DNA of 64,000 nucleotides from Patescibacteria group bacterium (GTDB lineage: Bacteria; Patescibacteriota; Patescibacteriia; JAHIZJ01): the NCBI GenBank assembly GCA_041661625.1, contig JBAZUB010000001.1:633187-697186 (forward strand). The letters run 5' to 3'. Below are positions 58,645 through 64,000 of this stretch, piece after piece. The position numbers and the translations under genes are program-made. The notes under the pieces are model-generated. The model saw only the letters and a list, made by a program, of their open reading frames with translations. It had not been told where the DNA came from and searched no databases. Position 1 is the stretch's first letter. Each line of letters starts with the position of its first letter.

Positions 58645-58935
58645 ATGCCTCGTACGGCGCAAGAGATCGCGGATGGAGTGCTTGGATGTGTCCCAGAGTC
58701 GGCACCTGAGAAGGGTACTCTTCGGCGGCGTTTTCGCAAGATCATGGACCCGGCCATGGTTCCGGATCCCAGATTCTCCGCTCCTGAGGTGAGGGGCTTC
58801 CACGATCAGAGGCGGATCGGAGAGATCTGTCGGGTCTGTGCCGAGGTGTTGGGCAACCCCGCCGGAGTCGACTGGAAGGAGCGAATCGTGCAGTACCTGG
58901 CGGCCGGCGACCAGCCACCCGCCGATACCCCCTAG
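58645..58935 (+). CDS. hypothetical protein, 96 aa
   Basis: A GC-rich orphan ('MPRTAQEIADGVLGCVPESA' at the start; central 'LRRRFRKIMDPAMVPDP'; Cys pair in 'ICRVCAEVL'). The start at 58645 is fixed by GAAAGGAGGACG. No family is recognised. Its stop codon lies inside the terminator stem, giving a very compact unit. Confidence 0.65.
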   Translation: MPRTAQEIADGVLGCVPESAPEKGTLRRRFRKIMDPAMVPDPRFSAPEVRGFHDQRRIGEICRVCAEVLGNPAGVDWKERIVQYLAAGDQPPADTP

Positions 58936-58962
58936 AGCGGAACTAGGGGGTTTATTTATTCA
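58928..58962 (+). terminator. terminator of the 96-aa orphan gene
   Basis: CCCCCTAG and CTAGGGGG pair around 7 nt and are followed by TTTATTTATT. Confidence 0.82.
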
Positions 58963-58971
58963 CAAAGGAAC

Positions 58972-59030
58972 AACACAACATTTGTCGTGCGCCGTTGGTT
59001 TAATACCCTATCCGCGCAGTCGCGTGAGAC
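58972..59030 (-). other. possible degenerate terminal attC
   Basis: On the minus strand GACAAATGTTGTG resembles the inner CAAACGTTGTG end of the attC sites to the right, but a matching left end is not clear. It follows the first cassette gene, where an array would end. Confidence 0.3.
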
Positions 59031-59042
59031 AGCTGCTTCCTT

Positions 59043-59291
59043 TTATGCATTCTTTAACAGCCGCTCTACCGCACTGCGTATACCGTGGCTTCGAGTAATA
59101 AAACTAATATCCCTGTCGCCGCGTCGGACATCGTCAATTTTTCTAATTAGTTCGTCCGCGGTATAGGTTTTTGCTGTGCCTACAACCTCACCCATGCCGC
59201 GCAAAATATCGTAAAGGCTCTCAAAAGAGGCGGCGTATTCTATGCCCATTGTTTCATTTTCTCTAGGGTTGGGGAAGTCGATGTTTTCCAT
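59043..59291 (-). CDS. hypothetical protein, 82 aa (cassette gene)
   Basis: A small acidic/helical protein, 'GMGEVVGTAKTYTADELIRK' then 'FITRSHGIRSAVERLLKNA'. I do not recognise it. It starts right after the attC-like site at 59311-59375, on the same strand as all other genes of the array, which marks it as the gene of the leftmost cassette. Confidence 0.55.
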   Translation of the reverse strand: MENIDFPNPRENETMGIEYAASFESLYDILRGMGEVVGTAKTYTADELIRKIDDVRRGDRDISFITRSHGIRSAVERLLKNA

Positions 59292-59310
59292 GGCGGTGGA
59301 TTAATTATAT

Positions 59311-59375
59311 CATACAACGTTTGCGTATCATGCGCCGTGGAGCGAAGCGGAATGGCGTATATACCCTGTTGTACG
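59311..59375 (-). other. attC-like recombination site A
   Basis: Minus-strand ends CGTACAAC and GTTGTATG with inner arms GGGTATATACGCC and GGCGCATGATACGC, then CAAACGTTG. These fit the attC layout (R''-L''...L'-R') with an extrahelical base in the arm. Confidence 0.75.
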
Positions 59376-59398
59376 ATGTCGGGCAAAGGGGCATATTT

Positions 59399-59872
59399 CT
59401 ACACCTCTTGTTTAAATATATTTTTCAAAAAAGGCGAGATAAATTTTTGGATTTCGCTTTTCTGTTCACGAGATAAATATTTGAAACCTTTTATCTTTTT
59501 GATACATTTTTTTGAACCGCATCTACACTTAAAGGTGAAATTTCCGCCTTTCAATAAGTCGTATTCTGAAATATTGTAATTAAACGTCACTTCCTCATTT
59601 TCTGAAATATTTTTCAATGCTACAAGATTTAATGCTTTCCAGTCAATACAACAGTTTGGATTGCAGGAGTGGTTCAAAAAATCATCATATTTTGCTGTAG
59701 ATTTCAAAAATTTATCTTCATCTATTTGTAGAGCCTCAGCGTTAGCATGAACGCCATTAGTTATTTGGCCATCAAAATGAAATATGATCTCACCTTTTTT
59801 AATCGTCCTTTTGGCAAACAACCCTTTTCCAGTAGGACTCTTTTTTATCTTGATACAATCCGGAATGGTCAT
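59399..59872 (-). CDS. SET-domain protein (lysine methyltransferase-like)
   Basis: A 157-residue SET protein. 'TGKGLFAKRTIKKGEIIFHF' starts the domain, 'FLNHSCNPNC' is the SAM-site NHSC motif, 'NEEVTFNYN' carries the catalytic Tyr region, and a post-SET zinc cluster follows in 'FKCRCGSKKC'. The start at 59872 (MTIPDCIK) avoids an upstream frame running through the attC. Its AT-rich codon use differs from chromosomal neighbours. The target protein is unknown. Confidence 0.9.
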   Translation of the reverse strand: MTIPDCIKIKKSPTGKGLFAKRTIKKGEIIFHFDGQITNGVHANAEALQIDEDKFLKSTAKYDDFLNHSCNPNCCIDWKALNLVALKNISENEEVTFNYNISEYDLLKGGNFTFKCRCGSKKCIKKIKGFKYLSREQKSEIQKFISPFLKNIFKQEV

Positions 59873-59918
59873 AGAAAAACAAGTTTTGTTCAAGAATAAA
59901 TAGCTGATGCCCCTTTGC

Positions 59919-59955
59919 CCGTTGTGGCGAGGAGCGAAGCGATTTCGCCACAACG
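59919..59955. repeat. 37-bp hairpin repeat at cassette start, copy 1
   Basis: CGTTGTGGCGA and TCGCCACAACG-type arms surround GGAGCGAAGCGA. An identical copy lies at 62790-62826. Each abuts the GTTGTGGC end of an attC-like site. Confidence 0.7.
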
Positions 59956-60022
59956 TTTGCGTATCATCTGCGGTCCGCCGGAGCCTCAGCGAAGGAGGAT
60001 GGCAGATATACGCTGTTATCGG
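59947..60022 (-). other. attC-like recombination site B
   Basis: Minus-strand ends CCGATAAC and GTTGTGGC, with AGCGTATATCTGCC against GGACCGCAGATGATACGC and CAAACGTTG. Confidence 0.75.
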
Positions 60023-60062
60023 ATGTGTTCGTAGAGTGAGTGAGAGTCTAAAGACAGATTAT

Positions 60063-61757
60063 CTACTCCTCATCGTTTTCATTATCATCCTGTGAGTGCT
60101 TTTTGCGATACCATTCATTAGCCTTTTTATCGTCAGGGTTCGTAATAAATTTTAATGCCAGTTGGGGATATTTTCTTTTGAGTACTGCTAGGTCGTCTAG
60201 GCTGAGCCGCTCGAACAGTATGAATCCCCCAATGTGTTCAGGGAAAGTTAGCCCGTCTATCGTGGTCACACTACTTAAGTTAAGCATCTCTCCAACGTAA
60301 CGTGGGAGCACCACGCCTTTGAGTGAAGATAGGTTATTAAGAAAACAAGAACCCTCGATTCGCTCGGGAAGCGTCGCGCCTGTTGCCGAAGCGGCTTCAA
60401 ACAAATAAAAGTCGCCACGAACAAGCTTGGGGAAAACGATCTTCTCGTCGACAGAAGTAAGACTGCCGAGATTCAACGAGTCAACTTCTTCTGGAAGCAG
60501 GATGTTTTTGGCGGACTTGGCTTTACCGAGGCTTAAAGTACCCATTCGTTCGGAAAATATGAGGTTGTCAGCGGAGTCGAGTCGGCCGAGATCAACATCA
60601 CCTTTCATCCGTACAGGAAGAGCCAGGCCTTTAGGAGACTGGAGACTGCTAAGATCAAGGTCGTCTACCTGTCTCGGGAGCGTGATACCCTCCGCAGAGA
60701 TTAAGCTGCCGAGCTTCAGACGAGAAACGCGGTCGGAAAGAACGAGATCTTGAGCGGATTCGAGGTTGCTCAGTTTCAGTTCATTGACGAACTTCGGGAA
60801 CGTCGTACGTTCAACAGAGACAAGTTTCCGAAGGTTAAGTAAATACCCGACCTCGTTCGGAAGGACACAATCCTTACACACCTCAAGTCGACTCAAATCA
60901 CAATTGGCACCTACGTACATTGGGAATGTAACATTTTCTGCTGTCTTCAGTTCGAAGAGAAAAACACTGCCGCCAACATGCTCCGGTAGCTGAACGTTAG
61001 AAGCAGAACGAAGACTAGTCATGACGAGGCTATCGCCTATTCGTCTCGGGAATGTGATGCCTTCAGTCGAGGTAAGATTGTTAATATAAAGCGAGCCTGA
61101 AACGTGTTCAGGAAGGACAATATCATGCGCAGAGGGCAGCTCGTGCAGATCTAGATTGCCATAGTGAAATAGCATTCCACCGCGTAGTGCCTCTTGCGGG
61201 GTCGTACTTATTTTATCTTGTGGTATATCGAGAGCCAGAGAGATGTCCACTTTAATATCCCGATTCTTGATAAGACGTGCAATACGCGCATCTAAGGCTT
61301 TCTCGTTCTCGATGGAGCTTTCCACGCGCTCACGCCCAGACCCAGAATCATCCGATTGGGTCTGGATATGATCATCAACCTCATAAAGAAACCTCAGATC
61401 TTCAACTGTCAGTTGCTTATTTTTCTTTATCGCAAGTTCAATTGCGGCTAGCCGCCTCAAGTCGGCTTTCCCTTTTTCCGATTGGCGGTCGAGCAATTCT
61501 TGGTCGTGGGCCTTGCCACGTGAAGTAGCGCGGCGTGTTTTCGGCTGTGTCTGTTCCTTCACCGCTCGCGAACGATATGGTGTTTCCGGCAGTTTACGTT
61601 CCGCGAGAAATTGGAGCTCATCGAGCGTGTCCTCTACCGATGGCAATAAGCCGTCCTTTTGTGCGTTAAGGAATTTTGCTTCCTTCCGGCCCTCGCTCTC
61701 CTCTATTTCTTTGGGAGACAGCGGTTCGAACGGTATCTCTGGGTTATTTTCGGTCAT
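60063..61757 (-). CDS. repeat-rich hypothetical protein, about 564 aa (cassette gene)
   Basis: After a charged N-terminal third (about 1-190), the protein has about 14 repeats of roughly 22 residues with the pattern LPxxVxGxLxLxxLxSAxG (for example 'LPEHVSGSLYINNLTSTEGI', 'FPRRIGDSLVMTSLRSASNV'), ending in an acidic tail. This should form an extended beta-solenoid or leucine-rich-like surface for binding. I chose the ATG at 61757; a further start at 61796 lies in the attC. Function unknown. Confidence 0.75.
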   Translation of the reverse strand: MTENNPEIPFEPLSPKEIEESEGRKEAKFLNAQKDGLLPSVEDTLDELQFLAERKLPETPYRSRAVKEQTQPKTRRATSRGKAHDQELLDRQSEKGKADLRRLAAIELAIKKNKQLTVEDLRFLYEVDDHIQTQSDDSGSGRERVESSIENEKALDARIARLIKNRDIKVDISLALDIPQDKISTTPQEALRGGMLFHYGNLDLHELPSAHDIVLPEHVSGSLYINNLTSTEGITFPRRIGDSLVMTSLRSASNVQLPEHVGGSVFLFELKTAENVTFPMYVGANCDLSRLEVCKDCVLPNEVGYLLNLRKLVSVERTTFPKFVNELKLSNLESAQDLVLSDRVSRLKLGSLISAEGITLPRQVDDLDLSSLQSPKGLALPVRMKGDVDLGRLDSADNLIFSERMGTLSLGKAKSAKNILLPEEVDSLNLGSLTSVDEKIVFPKLVRGDFYLFEAASATGATLPERIEGSCFLNNLSSLKGVVLPRYVGEMLNLSSVTTIDGLTFPEHIGGFILFERLSLDDLAVLKRKYPQLALKFITNPDDKKANEWYRKKHSQDDNENDEE

Positions 61758-61798
61758 AAGGTTGTAACTGGTTATTAAATAGAATTGTGAGAACACTT

Positions 61799-61857
61799 CC
61801 GATAACGTTTGCGTATCATGCGCCTGTACTCGTATGGCGCATATACGCTGTTATAAG
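61799..61857 (-). other. attC-like recombination site C
   Basis: Minus-strand ends CTTATAAC and GTTATCGG. The arms GCGTATATGCGCC and GGCGCATGATACGC pair with one extrahelical base, and the inner end is CAAACGTTA, close to the CAAGCGTTA of well-known attC sites. Confidence 0.8.
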
Positions 61858-61878
61858 ATGTATGTTAATTTTTTCATT

Positions 61879-62637
61879 TTACTGATGGGACTTAATCATA
61901 GCAAATCCACCAAATATTCCTATTTGTTCTCCTAATTTGGAGAAGGAAACTTGAGAAGGAAGGTCAGAAAGGATTTTTGAAATGTTGCTTTTTTGCTTAT
62001 CAACGATACCACCACCGATTACTATTTTTTTCACACTTAATTGATTCGATAATTTTTGGATTGCATTTTTAAACTCCGACAAAACTATATCCCATTCGTT
62101 ATCGTTAAGTTGTTTGGCTGTTTTGTGAAATCTTGCTTCGATATTTTTGCCGCCAATTTTTTCTTCCCACTCATGTAGGTATTTCCGATCTAGCACCTTC
62201 GATGTTTCTTCTGTATTGTCGTACTCCACTAATGCTCCGCCAAGACCAGTCCCCCACACTAAGTAGAGAAATTTATTAGCTTGGTTAGGCCCAAAGTAAG
62301 CCTCTCCAAGTGATTGGGCGACTGCGTCATTTTCAATATATACAAAACAGCCAAACCTTTCTTCTAATGTTTTTACTATCGGGCGATTTATCCAGGATGA
62401 AAGATTAGTCGAACCAGCAAGCTCATGTCCGTTTTCGCTGATTCTACCAGGCAGGCCAATCCCTATACCTTGAGGGGCGTCGGAAATAATTGTAATGTTT
62501 TTAATAATTTCAAAAATTCCATCCCCAAAGTTTTTATAAGTAAGGAAAGTGTTTGGACTAATTAATTTTATTTTCTCTAAGGAGGAACTTCCTGCTATAC
62601 GTGTATGAGTCCCACCAATATCAATTCCTATAAACAT
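61879..62637 (-). CDS. ROK-family sugar kinase-like protein (cassette gene)
   Basis: A 252-residue ASKHA kinase. The phosphate loop 'FIGIDIGGTHTRIAG', 'IGIGLPGRISENGHELAGST', catalytic 'YIENDAVAQSLGEAYFG', and 'WGTGLGGALVEYDN' are clear. The ROK zinc motif (CxCGxxGCxE) is absent. It would phosphorylate glucose or a related sugar with ATP. AT-rich composition marks it as a cassette gene. Confidence 0.87.
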   Translation of the reverse strand: MFIGIDIGGTHTRIAGSSSLEKIKLISPNTFLTYKNFGDGIFEIIKNITIISDAPQGIGIGLPGRISENGHELAGSTNLSSWINRPIVKTLEERFGCFVYIENDAVAQSLGEAYFGPNQANKFLYLVWGTGLGGALVEYDNTEETSKVLDRKYLHEWEEKIGGKNIEARFHKTAKQLNDNEWDIVLSEFKNAIQKLSNQLSVKKIVIGGGIVDKQKSNISKILSDLPSQVSFSKLGEQIGIFGGFAMIKSHQ

Positions 62638-62660
62638 GTAAAGGAAAAATTAACATATTT

Positions 62661-62745
62661 CTTATAACGGGCCGCGCCTGATGCGACGTGTCCGGAGCCA
62701 CGCTCTGCGGGGTGACGGGCATGTCCGCATAGGCGCTGTTGTGCG
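62661..62745 (-). other. attC-like recombination site D1
   Basis: Minus-strand ends CGCACAAC and GTTATAAG with a long GC-rich stem (AGCGCCTATGCGGACATG against CGTCGCATCAGGCGC). It lies directly upstream of the ROK gene. Confidence 0.65.
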
Positions 62746-62817
62746 ATGTCGCGACTAGCGACGAGCAGAACAGCGACGGCAGGAGCGGCCCGTTGTGGCG
62801 AGGAGCGAAGCGATTTC
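62746..62817 (-). other. possible gene-less mini-cassette
   Basis: Between sites D1 and D2 there are only 72 bp with no ORF, mostly taken by the hairpin repeat at 62790-62826. Confidence 0.4.
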
Positions 62818-62826
62818 GCCACAACG
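62790..62826. repeat. 37-bp hairpin repeat at cassette start, copy 2
   Basis: It is identical to 59919-59955. Confidence 0.7.
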
Positions 62827-62927
62827 TTTCGGAGTATGCGACCGTGGTGAAGGAGAGTGGCGGTAAACTTTCGGCGGAGCCGTACCGTCTAAGCGAGAGA
62901 ACCATGTCGTATACGCCGTGTTGTGCG
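62818..62927 (-). other. attC-like recombination site D2
   Basis: Minus-strand ends CGCACAAC and GTTGTGGC, inner end GAAACGTTG. At 110 bp it is the longest of the sites. Confidence 0.65.
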
Positions 62928-62963
62928 ATGTGCCAAATATTTTCTTGTGATTTTAACGATCTC

Positions 62964-63482
62964 TTAGAGTAGGCCGGAATGATGTAGCAAGTCTAAAGCA
63001 TTCACCGTTACCCGTTGTTTGCCACGCTGATACATCGTTTCCGAGAGCTTGATCGCACTGTCATAGTCCAACCATTGATAATCCTCATACTCTGTTTCGC
63101 GTATGTGTAAGTCAGAAACATTCGCATCGATTACAATAAAAAAATACTTTTTCCCTTTCATGACCATATCCTTTCCCGCGTCCGTTTTGAATTCATGGTA
63201 ATCTTTTGTTCCAACGGGAAAGATAACTTGATTTTCGCCGATCAGCGAATGTATCGTTGTGGTACTCATAAACCTTACTCCTAATTCTTCAGCCATTTCC
63301 CGCTTGATTGCGGTTTCAATTGTTTCGCGGTTATCAATGCCTCCCTGGGGTAGTTCCCATAACTCATATTTTTCCTTATAGAGAAAAAGAATTTTTTTTG
63401 CGTGAAGAAAACAGCCAACAACCTGTGGCCGTATTCCAGCCTGACGCAGACGATCAATCGCTTCTATAGAGGGTAACAGCAT
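62964..63482 (-). CDS. NUDIX hydrolase (cassette gene)
   Basis: A 172-residue NUDIX protein with the box 'GGIDNRETIETAIKREMAEE' followed by LGV, near residue 45. 'FLHAKKILFLYKEKYELWEL' precedes it, resembling RppH/diadenosine-polyphosphate-type enzymes. The N-terminus (MLLPSIEAIDRLRQAGIRPQ) fits a full-length protein. It sits between attC-like sites D2 and E. Confidence 0.9.
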   Translation of the reverse strand: MLLPSIEAIDRLRQAGIRPQVVGCFLHAKKILFLYKEKYELWELPQGGIDNRETIETAIKREMAEELGVRFMSTTTIHSLIGENQVIFPVGTKDYHEFKTDAGKDMVMKGKKYFFIVIDANVSDLHIRETEYEDYQWLDYDSAIKLSETMYQRGKQRVTVNALDLLHHSGLL

Positions 63483-63501
63483 AAGAAAATATTTGGTATG
63501 G

Positions 63502-63560
63502 CGTACAACGTTTGCGTATCATGCGCCGTGCGAAGCATGGCGTATATACGCTGTTATATG
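63502..63560 (-). other. attC-like recombination site E
   Basis: Minus-strand ends CATATAAC and GTTGTACG with arms GCGTATATACGCC and GGCGCATGATACGC and the inner CAAACGTTG. It is the most compact and regular of the sites. Confidence 0.8.
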
Positions 63561-63624
63561 GTGTGTATGTTTTTCCTTCGTTTAGAAGAGAGTGTGATTT
63601 TGTTTAATATCCACAATTGATTGA

Positions 63625-64000
63625 CTAAACAATAAACCCAATCCAATTATTATCTAGCGAAAAATAATTGTAACTTTGTTGTTTGTTGGATATTAAATAC
63701 CCAACCCACTTATTTGATGCATCAAATACATTGTAAAAATCTTGAACCGCTTTCACACAAAACCCGATGTAGTTATTTGTAAAGTCAAACATAGATAGAA
63801 TACTATCATTTGCTTTAATGAAGTAGGCCGTCCTCCTTAAGGACAAATCATACAATATTAATCCAGAAAAATTAGGATTCAAGTTTGGATTAATCGTCCG
63901 GTTGAGGTTTGGATTAATAGTGCGATTCAAGTTTGGATTAATCGTCCGGTTGAGGTTTGGATTAATAGTGCGATTCAAGTTTGGATTAATCGTCCGGTTG
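63625..64000 (-). CDS. octapeptide-repeat protein, 5' end beyond the window
   Basis: The visible part begins with tandem copies of NRTINPNL (24-bp DNA repeat alternating between two near-identical versions) that continue to the edge, so the true start is outside. The C-terminal part has three or four related units ('FDFTNNYIGFCV', 'FDASNKWVGYLIS', 'FSLDNNWIGFIV'). The fold may be a small beta-repeat. The function is unknown. Confidence 0.65.
   Translation of the reverse strand, partial: NRTINPNLNRTINPNLNRTINPNLNRTINPNLNRTINPNLNPNFSGLILYDLSLRRTAYFIKANDSILSMFDFTNNYIGFCVKAVQDFYNVFDASNKWVGYLISNKQQSYNYFSLDNNWIGFIV

Noticed and set aside
1..64000. CRISPR array
   Set aside because: The tandem repeats present are coding octapeptide repeats (63.8-64 kb) or attC-like palindromes with genes between; no regular 25-40 bp repeat with unique spacers was seen.
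1..64000. RNase P RNA, tmRNA, SRP RNA or rRNA genes
   Set aside because: No signature sequences of these RNAs were recognised by eye; a covariance search would be needed to exclude them fully.

Overview
The window looks like a chromosomal segment of a Candidate Phyla Radiation (Patescibacteria) bacterium of roughly 50% GC. This placement is inferred. The housekeeping proteins are compact (IF-2 with a short N-terminus, a ValRS lacking its C-terminal arm, a dnaA-dnaN-dciA-type replication cluster). Type IV pilus ATPases (PilB, PilT) are present, along with RNase Y and YmdB, NrnA-type DHH proteins, bactofilin, and many small orphan proteins. No biosynthetic pathway is complete here. Most core genes lack a Shine-Dalgarno (SD) site, and some appear nearly leaderless.

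Layout. 1-19.8 kb is almost entirely minus-strand: a PaaK-like ligase, three tandem PlsC-type acyltransferases, a K+-independent proton pyrophosphatase, nusA, yraN, rnhB in an operon with a TrmB regulator and a methyltransferase, an orphan three-gene operon (13.7-16.3 kb), glutamate dehydrogenase, thioredoxin and an aminotransferase. 20-26.7 kb is accessory DNA. It holds a tRNA-Ala locus, PadR-DUF1048, a broken TerC/DUF475 gene, a TrpR-like repressor with a palindromic operator and a possible attenuator, and an unassigned structured transcript. It also holds an AT-rich stretch with three DnaA-box-like sites, two parS-like palindromes and tRNAs surrounded by tRNA fragments. 27-37.5 kb is plus-strand: bactofilin, infB-rbfA-nrnA-clpP, rny-ymdB, HU, more tRNA loci, a GIY-YIG gene between 48-bp direct repeats, and a phosphoesterase. 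38-55 kb is mixed: pilT, NUDIX, an SPFH/ribbon-helix-helix/half-ferritin operon, tRNA-Glu, tsaD, a lone receiver, valS, pilB, a degenerate DHH protein and tsaE. 53.4-58.5 kb is the yidC-yidD-rnpA-rpmH / dnaA-dnaN-dciA cluster.

59.3-64 kb, next to dnaN, is an array of single minus-strand genes. Each is separated by an imperfect palindrome with attC-type ends (nnnYAAC...GTTNNNN, inner CAAACGTT, one extrahelical base). I read this as integron gene cassettes: a SET-domain protein, a repeat protein, a ROK kinase, a NUDIX hydrolase and an octapeptide-repeat protein. No integrase lies in the window.

Two further themes recur. First, about ten GC-rich orphan genes each carry a near-consensus promoter with a 17-18 bp spacer, a hairpin at the mRNA 5' end, a strong SD and an intrinsic terminator, while core genes mostly lack these. 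Second, intact tRNA genes are flanked by truncated 5' and 3' halves of other tRNAs, two of them with acceptor strands that still pair around the intact tRNA.
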